Below the pieces are notes generated by a model, which was not told where the DNA came from, did not search any database, and was given only the letters and a program-made list of their open reading frames with translations. Shown here one piece after another: positions 1-9,131 of a stretch of DNA of 64,000 nucleotides; position 1 is the first letter of the stretch, and every line of letters begins with the position of its first letter. The stretch is from an uncultured Rhodopila sp. (lineage in GTDB: Bacteria > Pseudomonadota > Alphaproteobacteria > Acetobacterales > Acetobacteraceae), in the NCBI GenBank assembly GCA_903932145.1, contig CAIZFE010000065.1, positions 1 to 64,000 on the forward strand, read 5' to 3'. A program made the position numbers and the translations under genes.

Positions 1-124
1 ACTGGTTCGGGTGCACATCATAGTGCTGTGCTAATTCGGCCAGCGTCTTCTCGCCCTTGAGGGCTGCCAGCGCGACTTTTGCCTTGAAGGCCGGGGAATG
101 GGTCCGGCGTGTTCGTCTTGCCAT
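1..124 (-). CDS. IS3-family transposase OrfA, N-terminal 41 residues (cut by window edge)
   Basis: The minus-strand reading from the ATG at 124 to the window edge begins [20 protein letters not shown] and continues into [16 protein letters not shown]. This is the typical start of the helix-turn-helix OrfA of IS3-family elements, which recognises the element ends and is fused to the DDE-type OrfB by programmed frameshifting. Only the first third of OrfA is inside the window, so OrfB and the far terminal repeat cannot be seen. The ATG and reading frame are clear. The exact IS subgroup is not assigned. Confidence 0.9.
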   Translation of the reverse strand, partial: MARRTRRTHSPAFKAKVALAALKGEKTLAELAQHYDVHPNQ

Positions 125-220
125 GCTCGCTCCTGATCCGCGGCATCTTCGCCGCTTTCAGGCAGACTTTCCACTTATCGACCTGTCCGAATTTGGCCGA
201 CCACCTCTGTTCGCAAGCCC
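1..220 (-). mobile_element. Left-edge IS3-family insertion sequence, upstream end
   Basis: The element containing the orfA fragment must end upstream of its start, somewhere between about 150 and 220. The stretch around 170-217 (a GGTGGTCGGCC-type sequence on the minus strand) is the natural candidate for its terminal inverted repeat. The other end lies outside the window, so the boundary and any target-site duplication cannot be confirmed. The coordinates are approximate. Confidence 0.45.
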
Positions 221-368
221 GGCCGCCCTGCCGAAATTAAGACCGAAACGATGTGAAGCCGTAGCTTGTCCCTGATCTGTCGTTTTCTCTTGCCTTTCCA
301 CAACCTCCCATTGTAAAGAACATACAAGGAACACAATCACAAACTCTCCACCCAAGGCCGCCCCATCC

Positions 369-1085
369 ATGTCCAACCCCGCCGAACCCTCAAAACTCCC
401 TTTCACCGCCGACCCGCAGGTTGGCTTACGGGCGGTCTCTGCCGCACGCCTCACCTGCTTGTTTGAGATCGGGCCGGTGGACCATTTGCTTGCAACCCGC
501 ATGGCGATCAGCGCGCTTCAGGCCTATGCGCCGGAAAGCCACGCGGATTACATCAGCGCCGCCCGCATCGTCGCCTTTTCCCTGGCCTCCGTTGCCCTGC
601 TCGGCAAAGCCGCGTCACGTGACATGTCGTTTTCCGAACAGATGCGCGCCTATAGCCGTGCCAACGCGCTGCACCGCTCCGCCAATCAAAGCGAGCGCAC
701 CATGATGCAGCGGCGGCGCGACCAAAGGACGCATCCGCCAACCGAACGGCCTGCGAAGCAGCCCAAACCGGTGGACGCGGGGGCGGAGACGGCCGCGTTT
801 GAGGCCGGGCTGGCCGGTATCATGAAGGAATACCGGGCCGCCTGCCCACCGCGTGCCCCCGCGGCGCTGGCACCGCAGGCAACGCCGGCCCCGGCAAAAG
901 TGATCGTTCCACAACCACAGGCTGTGACGGTCGCGACTGCGATTCGAAGTAGCGTCGTCATGCCGCAAGCCGGTCGGCCGGAAAAGGCATCGTTCAAGGC
1001 AGACCTGTTGCGGCAGAGTGCGATCTATCGGGCCGGAGGCCAGCACAGTTCGGGTTCGGTGGCCTCGCCTGCCCGATCCGGGTGA
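369..1085 (+). CDS. Hypothetical protein, 238 aa
   Basis: I do not recognise this protein. The first 115 residues are a moderately hydrophobic, helix-prone domain (residues about 30-90 contain ATRMAISALQAYAPES and ARIVAFSLASVALLGKA). A basic stretch with RRRDQR follows, then a Pro/Ala-rich low-complexity tail. There is no signal peptide and no catalytic motif. It lies between the IS3 end and a lipoprotein gene. A weak AAGG sits about 11 bases before the ATG. The Pro/Ala linker and basic patch could suit a DNA- or protein-binding role, but that is only a guess. Confidence 0.6.
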   Translation: MSNPAEPSKLPFTADPQVGLRAVSAARLTCLFEIGPVDHLLATRMAISALQAYAPESHADYISAARIVAFSLASVALLGKAASRDMSFSEQMRAYSRANALHRSANQSERTMMQRRRDQRTHPPTERPAKQPKPVDAGAETAAFEAGLAGIMKEYRAACPPRAPAALAPQATPAPAKVIVPQPQAVTVATAIRSSVVMPQAGRPEKASFKADLLRQSAIYRAGGQHSSGSVASPARSG

Positions 1086-1174
1086 TCGCGAAAGCGTTCG
1101 TGATTTCCGAGCCCCTTGCGGAGCGATCGGGCCGAGCGAACATGGTTCTGATCGGAAAGGGGATCGTTCGGACC

Positions 1175-1696
1175 ATGAGCACCGTTGTTCGACTTCTTTT
1201 GGCCCTGCCGTTGCTGGCGATGGCCGCCTGCGGGTCCTCCCCCGAACAGAAAACCGCCCAACTGTTAGATCGGCGGTTGGAGGCACAACTGGCGCCCGAC
1301 ATCGCGGCGCACCGAGCGGTGGTGGAGCGGACGCGCGACGGGGTCCGGGTGACGTTGCTCGATCCTTCGGCTTTTCCCGACGATCCGGATGTGCTGACCG
1401 GACGAGATGTCGATGTGCGGGCGGGGGTCGTCGAGGGGCTGTTGGACCCGGACCTGATTCGGGTTCAGGTGTCCGACACCTCCAATCTGCCGGCTGACCG
1501 CCGGGACGATCGGGAGCGGAATGTGGCGCGTTACTTTATTGCGTACGGCGTCGGGCCGGTGCTGCGGCCGGCGGAACCGGCGCAAGCGGGGGCGCCGGGA
1601 CCGGCCGGATTGGCGATCAACATCAGCGTTGTGTGTCCGCACCGGAACGATGGGGCGGGTTACGGCAGCGGGGCGAGGAAACCCGGCTGCTTCTGA
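1175..1696 (+). CDS. Putative lipoprotein, 173 aa
   Basis: Starting at the ATG at 1175 gives MSTVVRLLLALPLLAMAACGSS. This is a short lipoprotein signal peptide with a lipobox (LAMAAC), so Cys19 would be lipidated after export. The reading frame is open further upstream (ATG at 1142 or 1082), but those starts would bury the signal peptide. The mature part is about 150 residues with no recognised domain and ends in a Gly-rich tail. It converges on the SDR gene that ends at 1703. The likely location is the outer or inner membrane; the function is unknown. Confidence 0.6.
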   Translation: MSTVVRLLLALPLLAMAACGSSPEQKTAQLLDRRLEAQLAPDIAAHRAVVERTRDGVRVTLLDPSAFPDDPDVLTGRDVDVRAGVVEGLLDPDLIRVQVSDTSNLPADRRDDRERNVARYFIAYGVGPVLRPAEPAQAGAPGPAGLAINISVVCPHRNDGAGYGSGARKPGCF

Positions 1697-1702
1697 AACA
1701 CA

Positions 1703-2452
1703 TCACAGCATCACGGTTCCGCCATCGACAGCGATCGTTTGACCGGTGACGAACCGGCTGCCGTCGCCGATCAGCCAGGCGATGGTGCCGACCAGATCCG
1801 CCGGCTCCAGCGTGCGTTGGATCGATTGGTTGCCACGGATCACTGCCAGGCCACGATCGTATTTATCGCCGAGGAATTCGACGGTGCCCTCGGTCATCAC
1901 GGCACTCGGGGCGACGGCGTTGACGCGGATGTTGTCGCGCCCGAGTTCGCGCGCCAGGCCCCGGGTCAGGCCAATGACGGCGGCTTTCGATGTGGTGTAG
2001 TGAAGGGCGAACGGCATGCCATACGTGGCGGCCAGGGAGGCGATATTGACGATCGATCCGCCTCCGGATTGGCGCATCGCCGGTACGACGGCTTTGCAGC
2101 CATTCCAGATGCCTTTGACGTTGACCGCCATCGCGGCGTCCCAATCGGTTTCGGCGATCTGGTTGAACCGGCCACCGCGCAGGGAGCCATACAGCGCGGC
2201 GTTATTGATCAAGGCGTCGATCCGGCCGAACCGCTCCATCGCGCGTTCCGCCATGCTGTCGCACGAGGCGATGTCCGACACGTCCAGGGTGACGCCAAAT
2301 GCCTCGTTGCCGGCGGCCGCAACCGCGGCGCCGCAGTCGGAGACATCTCCGGCGACAATATGCGCACCGGCCTGGCCTAGGCTGCGGGCGTATTCGAAGC
2401 CGAGACCGCGGGCGGCTCCGGTGATCAGGACGACTTTTCCGGCGAGATTCAT
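1703..2452 (-). CDS. Short-chain dehydrogenase/reductase (classical SDR), 249 aa
   Basis: This is a classical NAD(P)-dependent oxidoreductase. The Rossmann cofactor motif TGAARGLG is at 11-18, the NNAA structural motif at 83-86, catalytic Ser139, and the YTTSK active-site pair Tyr152/Lys156. The C-terminal VTGQTIAVDGG is also typical. The start at 2452 is chosen because GGGAG precedes it and it gives the usual length; the open frame upstream adds an unconserved tail. It is divergent from a 2-hydroxyacid dehydrogenase, with 98 bases between the starts. That suggests shared control and a joint role in oxidising a hydroxy-acid or alcohol substrate. The substrate cannot be read from the sequence. 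Confidence 0.9.
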   Translation of the reverse strand: MNLAGKVVLITGAARGLGFEYARSLGQAGAHIVAGDVSDCGAAVAAAGNEAFGVTLDVSDIASCDSMAERAMERFGRIDALINNAALYGSLRGGRFNQIAETDWDAAMAVNVKGIWNGCKAVVPAMRQSGGGSIVNIASLAATYGMPFALHYTTSKAAVIGLTRGLARELGRDNIRVNAVAPSAVMTEGTVEFLGDKYDRGLAVIRGNQSIQRTLEPADLVGTIAWLIGDGSRFVTGQTIAVDGGTVML

Positions 2453-2550
2453 TGTGGTTGCTCCCATGATGAGTCCGGGGGCGGAATTTGCCCGGCGGCG
2501 GTGGGTTGGGCTAACTGAGGAAACTCTAACCGTCCGATGAAAGACCAACA

Positions 2551-3606
2551 ATGGCGCCGAATACAAAGCGGGTTTTCTACGCGAACGACGTGGCCGCCCC
2601 GATCTATCTGGAGATCCTGGCGCAACGGCCGGATATCCATGTGGACAAGATCGTCAACGACACGCCGGACGTCGTGTTGGAGCCGATATTGACTCACGGG
2701 CATGCGTATCAGATCGGCAGCAGCCGGCAGGAACTGGCGATGAATTTGCAGGGCTATACGCCGCTGTTGGCGCGATGCCCGAACCTGTTGGTGCTGTCCA
2801 CCAATGGCGCCGGCTTCGATACGGTCAGCCTGGCGGATGCGACGGCGGCCGGGGTTGCGGTGGTGAACCAGGCCGGTGGCAACAAGGAAGGTGTCGCCGA
2901 ACATGTGATGGCGATGATGTTGACGTTGTCAAAACGGATCGTTCAGTCGGACCATGCGATGCGCAGCGGCGCCGTCTATAACCGGCGAGATTTCATGGGC
3001 GACGATGTGCAGGGCCGCACGATCGGGATCATCGGACTCGGGCATGTCGGCAGCCGCGTGGCGGAGCTGTGCCGCGGATTGTTTCAGATGCGGGTAATCG
3101 CCTACGATCCGTATCAGACGGCGGCGGAACTGGCCGTGAAGGGGGCGGAGAAGGCGGCGACCCTGGAAGATATGCTGCGTGTGGCCGACTACGTCTCAAT
3201 CAACTGCCCGCACACGGCGGAAACGCGGGGGATGATGGGCGCGGCTCAGTTCGCGATGATGCAGCCGCATGCGTTCTTCATTACGACGGCGCGGGGTGGC
3301 ATCCACAACGAGGACGATCTGGCGGCGGCGCTGACAGCGAAGCAGATTACGGGCGCCGGCCTGGATGTTTGGGAGGACGAGCCGCCGCCGTCGGACCATC
3401 CGTTACTTCGGTTTGATAACGTGCTGGTCAGCCCGCACACCGCGGGGATCACGCGGCAATCGCGGCACAATATCGCCCGGATCGCTGCTGAGCAGATGCT
3501 GGATATTCTGGACGGTAAGAAACCTCCGCGTTTGCTGAACCCGGAGGTTTGGCCGGCTTACTGTGATCGCTTCGCCCGCATCCTGGGCTTCAGGCCGGAG
3601 GCATAG
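2551..3606 (+). CDS. D-isomer-specific 2-hydroxyacid dehydrogenase, 351 aa
   Basis: This belongs to the D-2-hydroxyacid dehydrogenase family (NAD(P)-dependent interconversion of 2-hydroxy and 2-keto acids; glyoxylate, hydroxypyruvate and phosphoglycerate enzymes). The nucleotide-binding GLGHVG is at about 162-167. The catalytic residues are recognisable: Arg248 in TTARGG, Glu277 in WEDEPP and His296 in SPHTAG. The N-terminal substrate-binding half contains STNGAGFD near 83-90. Length is normal. The ATG at 2551 gives a standard N-terminus, with only a weak ribosome site. The gene is divergent from the SDR at 1703-2452. The exact substrate is not determinable. Confidence 0.92.
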   Translation: MAPNTKRVFYANDVAAPIYLEILAQRPDIHVDKIVNDTPDVVLEPILTHGHAYQIGSSRQELAMNLQGYTPLLARCPNLLVLSTNGAGFDTVSLADATAAGVAVVNQAGGNKEGVAEHVMAMMLTLSKRIVQSDHAMRSGAVYNRRDFMGDDVQGRTIGIIGLGHVGSRVAELCRGLFQMRVIAYDPYQTAAELAVKGAEKAATLEDMLRVADYVSINCPHTAETRGMMGAAQFAMMQPHAFFITTARGGIHNEDDLAAALTAKQITGAGLDVWEDEPPPSDHPLLRFDNVLVSPHTAGITRQSRHNIARIAAEQMLDILDGKKPPRLLNPEVWPAYCDRFARILGFRPEA

Positions 3607-3610
3607 ACTG

Positions 3611-4705
3611 TCAGGCACCCGCAAGCTTGCGTTCCTGTTCCAACAGCGCCTGCTTGCGGGGAACACCCCAACGGTAGCCGGTCAACTTACCATTGCTGCC
3701 GATAACCCGGTGACACGGCACCGCCAGAGCCACCGGATTAACCGCACACGACCGCGCCGCCGCTCGTATCGCTTTCGGATTGCCGGCCATCTCGGCAAGC
3801 TGGGCGTAGGTGCGGGTCTCACCGGAGGGGATGCTGCACAGGGTTTGCCAGACCCGTTGCTGGAACGCGGTGCCCCGCAGGTCCAACGGCAGGTCCAGCG
3901 CCTGTTTCGGCTCCCGCAGAAAATCCAGCACGGCTTTGACGGTTTCCGACAACGCGGCGTCGTCGGTGGTGACCGTGGCCTGCGGGAACCGCCGCCGGAG
4001 ATCGGCCATCAACGCGTCATCCGGTTCCGCGAACCCGATGAAGCAAACGCCCTTGCCGGTCGCGCCCACCAACAGCCGGCCGAACGGACAGTCGGCAAAG
4101 GCGGTCCGGATACGCTCCCCCTGCCCGCCTCGGCGCGCCGCCCCGGGCGTCATACCGAGCAGGGTGGCGGTCTTTTCATAGACCCGGCTTTCGGAGCCGT
4201 AGCCGGCCTCCGCCACCGCATCGATCACCCTGTTGCCATCGGCCAGAGACGCATGCAGGCGACGGGCTCGGACGGCTTCGGCATAGCCACGCGGAGTCAC
4301 GCCGGTGTGGTCACGAAACATGCGCAGGAAGTGGAACCGCGAGTAGCCGGATCGTTTCGCCAACACGTCCAGTGCGGGACTATCCTCGCTGGCTTCGATG
4401 AAGGCGCAGGCGTCGCGGACGACGTCCTGCGCGATCCTGGCACGCTCACCTTTCGGGTCGCAGCGCTTGCAGGCTCGGAAGCCGGCTGCCTCGGCTTCTG
4501 GTGGCGACCGGAAGAACCGCGTGTTCTTGCGCAAGGGCCGCGGGGACGGACAGGCCGGCCGGCAATATACGCCCATGGTGGTGACAGCGTAGAGGAAATC
4601 GGCGCCGGCCTGGCGGTGAAGGACCTGATCCCAGAGATGCTCTTCCGAAACCCGGTCGATGATGTGTGTGTCTTGCATGGTTCGCAATCTGGTCCCGCCA
4701 GCCAT
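3611..4705 (-). CDS. ada: Bifunctional Ada: methylphosphotriester sensor / AraC regulator / O6-methylguanine-DNA methyltransferase
   Basis: This is a full-length Ada protein of the adaptive response to DNA alkylation. The N-terminal zinc domain has Cys48, Cys52, Cys79 and Cys82 (YCRPAC...CKRC); one of these takes a methyl group from phosphotriesters and activates the protein. An AraC-type helix-turn-helix follows at about 100-185. The C-terminal methyltransferase has the acceptor Cys331 in PCHRVIGS and a normal AIRAAARSC helix. The start at 4705 has a GGATGG-like ribosome site; an ATG at 4678 is the alternative. It stands alone, 4 bases from the end of the hydroxyacid dehydrogenase (convergent). 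By analogy with the family it regulates itself. Confidence 0.95.
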   Translation of the reverse strand: MAGGTRLRTMQDTHIIDRVSEEHLWDQVLHRQAGADFLYAVTTMGVYCRPACPSPRPLRKNTRFFRSPPEAEAAGFRACKRCDPKGERARIAQDVVRDACAFIEASEDSPALDVLAKRSGYSRFHFLRMFRDHTGVTPRGYAEAVRARRLHASLADGNRVIDAVAEAGYGSESRVYEKTATLLGMTPGAARRGGQGERIRTAFADCPFGRLLVGATGKGVCFIGFAEPDDALMADLRRRFPQATVTTDDAALSETVKAVLDFLREPKQALDLPLDLRGTAFQQRVWQTLCSIPSGETRTYAQLAEMAGNPKAIRAAARSCAVNPVALAVPCHRVIGSNGKLTGYRWGVPRKQALLEQERKLAGA

Positions 4706-4780
4706 GCTAGCGCCATCCGGGGATTGCTGCGACTCAAGCGAAAGGGCCGCGAGATTGCTCCACGCGGCCCTTCCGGGCGA

Positions 4781-5896
4781 TCAGCGGAACACGATCTCCA
4801 CTCGGCGGTTCTGCGGCTCGCGCACGTTCGGGCCGGTGGAGACGAGCAGGTGGGTTTCGCCAAAACCCTGGATGTTGATGGCACTTTCCGGCACGCCGTC
4901 TCGCACCAGTTCGCCCGCCACCGCCTTGGCGCGCCGGATCGACAGGCCCTGGTTGTAGGCCGGGGTGCCGGAGGTGTCCGTGTAGCCGTTGACCTCGATC
5001 CGTGTGACCTGGACATGCGTCGAGTTATCCGCGGCCTCTTTCACGATCGACTTCGCTCGGTCGGTCAGATCGGCCTTGTCCCAGTCGAAGAACACCAGAT
5101 ACGACCGAGCGGGGGCCGGGGCTGGGACCGCCACGGGGGCCGGCGACATGGGCGCGGCGGCGGGTTCCGGGACATTGAATGCGTAGCGCACTCCGACCAC
5201 CAGTTCATGATCGAACTGGTTATGCAGCTTCAGCTCCGACGGGCCGGCGCCGGCCGCCGAGGCGACCCGACCATTGTATTTCTCGCCTCCCAGGATATCC
5301 ATGAACCGGTAATCAGCCGTGACCGACAAACCCGGGACGTTCGGCACCGGGAAGGAGGCACCGATAATCGCCTGTCCGGCGAAAGCGCCGCTCTGCCCGG
5401 TTGTGGACGACGCAAACGGGCCGCCCGGCTGCACCGAGGTCAAAGGGTTCAACTTCGTCCACTGATAGCCGGCGCCAAGCCCGACGTACGGATACATCCA
5501 GGGCAATCCGGCATCCATATCGAACAGGACATTGCCCATCAGGCCCCAGTTACGGACCGTTCCACTGCTGGCGGTCGGGAACGGAGTGCCAAGCAGGTGA
5601 CGCACATCGCTGTGCATGAAGTCGCCTTCGATCTCGAAGCGAAACCCGTTGCCGACACCATAGCCAACGGCCAAATTGGCGTTGTAGCCGTATCCTTCAT
5701 CAATCTTCAGCCTGGAAGACCCATACCCGGCCCCCAACGCGGTCACGTTCGGGTCCTGCGGGGCATGCAATCCCGCCCCACCGCCAACATACAGACCGGT
5801 GATCGGTTGAGCCATGGCCGCATCCGACGCTAAAAGCATCGCGGCGGCTGGCGCGGCGAACAGCGTGGTGGCAAGGATCGCGCTTCGTAGACGCAT
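4781..5896 (-). CDS. OmpA-family outer-membrane beta-barrel protein, 371 aa
   Basis: Translation begins with a signal peptide (MRLRSAILATTLF... ending AMA before Gln30). A barrel domain of about 200 residues follows, containing GLYVGGGAGLH and AYGSS-type strands. A short Pro/Ala linker near 245 leads to the C-terminal OmpA peptidoglycan-binding domain (ARSYLVFFDWDKADLT, then NGYTDTSG, RRAKAV, GFGETHLL and NRRVEIVF). It anchors the outer membrane to the wall. The start at 5896 is chosen for the signal peptide and a GGAG about 9 bases upstream; the longer open frame to 5989 is not needed. It is a single-gene unit. Confidence 0.93.
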   Translation of the reverse strand: MRLRSAILATTLFAAPAAAMLLASDAAMAQPITGLYVGGGAGLHAPQDPNVTALGAGYGSSRLKIDEGYGYNANLAVGYGVGNGFRFEIEGDFMHSDVRHLLGTPFPTASSGTVRNWGLMGNVLFDMDAGLPWMYPYVGLGAGYQWTKLNPLTSVQPGGPFASSTTGQSGAFAGQAIIGASFPVPNVPGLSVTADYRFMDILGGEKYNGRVASAAGAGPSELKLHNQFDHELVVGVRYAFNVPEPAAAPMSPAPVAVPAPAPARSYLVFFDWDKADLTDRAKSIVKEAADNSTHVQVTRIEVNGYTDTSGTPAYNQGLSIRRAKAVAGELVRDGVPESAINIQGFGETHLLVSTGPNVREPQNRRVEIVFR

Positions 5897-6332
5897 GCGT
5901 GTTGTCTCCGGATTCAGGGTTGATCGTCTGCAATACCGAACGATCGGTCGGCGTTGCTCGCATATTCGCCACACCGTCCTGCCCCACAATTCACCAGGAC
6001 TTGAAAGACCGTCACGAAATACGGAGAATGAATGTCTATCTGTTCATTAAAACCAGTAGAAACGACGTTTCCAGTATCGATCAGACCGGTATATTCGCTT
6101 ACATTATTGATTCCAGCCCTTGCCGGCCATATTGCGAAACCCTCATCTTGGGTTCGCTCACTGCATTTCAAGGATGCTGCAATGCAGCAACAGGATTTTC
6201 TTTTTGCCATCCCCGCGAAACCGGTATTTCACCAGAACGTCGTGCGCCATGCCGCAATGATCGCTTCCTTTCAGCCGCCGATCCGACCATAATCGCGGTT
6301 ACCTTTCGAAACAGGAGCATCGCGGTAGCCTC
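5897..6332. other. Intergenic region of about 436 bases between divergent ompA-like and dedA genes
   Basis: No convincing gene lies here. The short overlapping open frames on both strands have poor, unconserved-looking translations. The region is AT-richer than its flanks, notably around 6030-6120, and should hold the divergent promoters. A GC-rich near-palindrome (TGCTGCAATGCAGCA, about 6174-6188) followed by a T-rich stretch is visible. Its role is unclear. No tRNA-like cloverleaf was seen. Confidence 0.5.
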
Positions 6333-6953
6333 ATGTGGTCTTGGATTGATTCCGCGGTCGGCCTTGTCGCATCCAATCCCGGATATGCTCTGGCGGTCGT
6401 TTTCGCCGCCGCCATCATCGAGGCTGTCGCGGTGCTGGGGATCATCGTCCCGGGCACGCCCATCCTGATGGCAGTGGCGGGTGCCGGAGCGATGGCTGGC
6501 CAACCGATGCTGCCGTTCCTGGTCCTGTCGGTCATCGGCGCGGTGATCGGCGATTTTGTCTCGTTCTGGATCGGCAAAACATTCAGCGTCAGGCTGCGCC
6601 GCGTCTGGCCCTTCGCCAGCCGGCCGGCGCTGATGGCCAACGCCGAACGCTTCTTCAATCGTTACGGCATGTACAGTGTGGCGTTCTGCCGGTTCGTGCC
6701 GGTGCTGCGCTCCACTGTCCCGCTGGTCGCCGGCATGGCCGGGATGCGGCAAAGTCGCTTCGTCATGGCCAATGTCGCATCCGCCTTCGTCTGGGCACCG
6801 GTTCACATCTACCCCGCCCAACTCGCCGGCCTCTCGCTCGAGCGGCTGAAGGACGGCGACTGGCAGTCAGGCGCCTTATGGGGCGCGCTGCTGCTGGCCG
6901 GATGCGCCGCCGCCTGGGCGGTGCATCGCGCGGTCATCGCAAAGATGCGGTAA
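6333..6953 (+). CDS. DedA-family membrane protein, 206 aa
   Basis: DedA proteins are polytopic inner-membrane proteins that flip or carry undecaprenyl phosphate or phospholipids and depend on the proton motive force. Family marks are Glu30 in the first re-entrant segment, the Pro40-Gly41 turn, and the FCRFVPVLRS box at about 118-127 with conserved Arg120 and Arg126. Four to five membrane segments are visible. The ribosome site is weak: GGAG lies about 15 bases upstream. It is convergent with, and only 3 bases from, the lactonase gene. Confidence 0.92.
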   Translation: MWSWIDSAVGLVASNPGYALAVVFAAAIIEAVAVLGIIVPGTPILMAVAGAGAMAGQPMLPFLVLSVIGAVIGDFVSFWIGKTFSVRLRRVWPFASRPALMANAERFFNRYGMYSVAFCRFVPVLRSTVPLVAGMAGMRQSRFVMANVASAFVWAPVHIYPAQLAGLSLERLKDGDWQSGALWGALLLAGCAAAWAVHRAVIAKMR

Positions 6954-6956
6954 GGG

Positions 6957-7898
6957 TCAACCCCCGACCGCGCCCTGCGTATTCACGTAAAGCGAATATA
7001 GTCCGTGGCTGGCTGCCATGAACAGCCGATTGCGAAACTTACCACCGAAACACAGGTTGGCGGCACGCTCCGGCAGCGCGATGTGGCCGATCGGTTTGGC
7101 ATGCGCGTCGAACACCCGCACGCCATCCAGTTCGGCCGTGCCCATGCCCCAGCCGCACCACAGATTGCCGTGGATATCGACGCGGAACCCATCCGGCGTG
7201 CCACCGGCGGCATCGATAAATACTCGGTTGTTTGTCAGCTTCTGACCGCCATCCACCACGTCGAATGCCCGGATCAGCCGGTTCGGTTCGGCCCGCGACG
7301 CCACCACGTACAACACCGATTCATCGGGCGAGAACGCGAGACCGTTTGGCCCCTCGATATCGTCCGCCATCATCGTCGCCTCGCCGGTCTGGCCATCAAT
7401 GCGCCAGACAGCGGGTGTGATCTCGGAGTCCGCCTTCTCGCCCTCGTAATAACCGCTGATGCCGAACGCCGGATCGGTGAACCAGATAGACCCGTCGGAC
7501 TTGACCACCACGTCGTTGGGGGAATTCAGGCGTTTGCCCTGATGGCTGTCCATCAGAATGGTGATGGTGCCGTCATACTCGGTGCGTGTGACGCGGCGGC
7601 CGCGATGCTCGCACGTCACCAGCCGCCCCTGACGGTCGCGGGTATTGCCATTGGCGTTCCACGACGTTTTCCGGAATACGCTGACGGCGCCGGTTTCTTC
7701 TTCCCATTTCAGAATGCGATCGTTCGGGATGTCGCTCCACAGCACGTAGCGTCCGTCACCGAAATATACCGGTCCCTCCGACCAGCGGCAGCCGGTGGCG
7801 ACCCGCTCGACCGACGCCAGCGGCAGCCGCAGCGCGTTGAACGCCGGGTCCAGCACCTGCACGTTCGGATCAGGATAGCGGTTGCTCGGTTCCCACAT
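6957..7898 (-). CDS. SMP-30/gluconolactonase/LRE-family lactonase, 313 aa
   Basis: This is a six-bladed beta-propeller lactonase that hydrolyses sugar lactones to aldonic acids with a divalent metal. The metal and active-site region is recognisable: Glu41 in WSEGPVY, the NSPNDVVV segment near 127-134, the FTDPAFG strand, and the GPNGLAFSPDES box near 183-194. The ATG at 7898 is chosen because GGGGGA lies 8 bases upstream; a TTG two codons earlier is possible. It has no operon partner here. It could act with the IlvD-type dehydratase at 15 kb in an aldonate pathway, but that link is inference. Confidence 0.88.
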   Translation of the reverse strand: MWEPSNRYPDPNVQVLDPAFNALRLPLASVERVATGCRWSEGPVYFGDGRYVLWSDIPNDRILKWEEETGAVSVFRKTSWNANGNTRDRQGRLVTCEHRGRRVTRTEYDGTITILMDSHQGKRLNSPNDVVVKSDGSIWFTDPAFGISGYYEGEKADSEITPAVWRIDGQTGEATMMADDIEGPNGLAFSPDESVLYVVASRAEPNRLIRAFDVVDGGQKLTNNRVFIDAAGGTPDGFRVDIHGNLWCGWGMGTAELDGVRVFDAHAKPIGHIALPERAANLCFGGKFRNRLFMAASHGLYSLYVNTQGAVGG

Positions 7899-7946
7899 GG
7901 TCAATTTCCCCCGGTTCGTTGTGGAGACAGCTTAGTGGCGGGGCCT

Positions 7947-9119
7947 TCATCGCGGCAAGGGATCGGTGCCCTCACTCAGCAGGTCCAGGAACGCGCCGTA
8001 AACGAACACTTTTCCGCGCAGCCGCCCGGTCGTTTCGCGCACGATGCCTAATTTCCGCAAATGCGCGATGGCACTCGTGACCGTCGGTTGCGACAAGCCG
8101 AGATGCCGCGACGCATCCGGGATCGTCGTCAGTCCGCGGCGCTGCAAAAACTGGTGCGTTCGCAAGGCGGTGGCGGCAGGCCGGCCGATGGCCTCGATCC
8201 GGCTGCGATCGTTGCCGAACAGGCGTAGCAGGCTTTGGGCGGTTTCGATGCCCTGCCGAGCGGTTTCGGTGACGCCGCGCAGGAAGAAAGCGATCCAAGA
8301 TTCCCAGTCGCCATGCTCGCGCACCGCCTGCAAATGGTCGTAGTAAGCCTGCCGGTTTTGTTTGAAAAACAGGCTGAGATACAACAGCGGCTCTCGCAGC
8401 ACGCCGCGCTCGCACATCAGGAACGTGATCAGCAGGCGGCCAAGGCGGCCGTTGCCGTCGAGAAATGGGTGGATGGTTTCGAACTGGACATGCACCAGCG
8501 CTGCCTTCACCAATAAAGGAACATCCGGCGTATCGGTGTGAATGAAGGACTCCAGCGCACCCAAACACTCCATGACCCTGTTTGGCGGCGGAGGCACGAA
8601 CAAGGCGTTGCCCGGCCGGGTGCCGCCGATCCAATTCTGGGAGCGGCGGAACTCGCCGGGGTCTTTGTCCTGGCCCCGGCCGTTCGAGAGCAGGATTGCG
8701 TGAATTTCTCGGATCAGCCGAAGGGACAGCGGGAAATCCTCGCGCAGGCGCTGAAGCCCGTGGTTCATCGCGGCGACGTAGTTGGACACTTCGCGGGTGT
8801 CGTCGATCGGAACGCCCGGGGCTTCCGCCGCTTCGAACAACAAGAGATCGGACAACGACGATTGGGTGCCCTCGATCTGCGAGGACAGCAGGGCTTCCTT
8901 GCGGATATACATATACAGGAACAACGATGGGTCGGGCAGCACCGAGGCGATCCCATCGAGCCTCCCCACCGTCTGGTTGGCCAGTTCCAGCGCTGCCTGC
9001 AGGCCGGTCAAATCGACGGCCGGGACTGGCGGCAAAGGGATCGGGACGTAGGCGCGCACCCGCTCACCCCCGACGGCGGTGGTTTCGTAGTGGCCCAGGC
9101 GGGTCGGGTAGTCGGGCAC
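7947..9119 (-). CDS. Fic-family AMP-transferase with N-terminal inhibitory helix and C-terminal winged helix, 390 aa
   Basis: Fic enzymes usually transfer AMP to target hydroxyl groups. The active-site loop is intact: HPFLDGNGRLGR at 217-228, with catalytic His217. The self-inhibitory motif SSQIEGT is at about 79-85 (Glu83), placing it in the class with an N-terminal inhibitor helix. The last 60 residues form a winged-helix (QFLQRRGLTTIPDASRHLGLSQPTVTSAIA is helix-turn-helix-like), so the protein may bind DNA. The start is GTG at 9119, with AAGG 7 bases before it. The repeated palindromes immediately upstream fit autoregulation. Confidence 0.93.
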   Translation of the reverse strand: MPDYPTRLGHYETTAVGGERVRAYVPIPLPPVPAVDLTGLQAALELANQTVGRLDGIASVLPDPSLFLYMYIRKEALLSSQIEGTQSSLSDLLLFEAAEAPGVPIDDTREVSNYVAAMNHGLQRLREDFPLSLRLIREIHAILLSNGRGQDKDPGEFRRSQNWIGGTRPGNALFVPPPPNRVMECLGALESFIHTDTPDVPLLVKAALVHVQFETIHPFLDGNGRLGRLLITFLMCERGVLREPLLYLSLFFKQNRQAYYDHLQAVREHGDWESWIAFFLRGVTETARQGIETAQSLLRLFGNDRSRIEAIGRPAATALRTHQFLQRRGLTTIPDASRHLGLSQPTVTSAIAHLRKLGIVRETTGRLRGKVFVYGAFLDLLSEGTDPLPR

Positions 9120-9131
9120 GGGCGGACCTTG

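Noticed and set aside
3563-5833. A 756-codon open frame on the plus strand
   Set aside because: It runs antisense through ada and the ompA-like gene. Its translation is rich in Arg/Gly/His/Gln with no domain, which is typical of the shadow of GC-rich genes.
5899-6468. Plus-strand 189-codon frame between ompA-like and dedA genes
   Set aside because: It overlaps dedA out of frame and its translation has no coherent hydrophobic or domain pattern.
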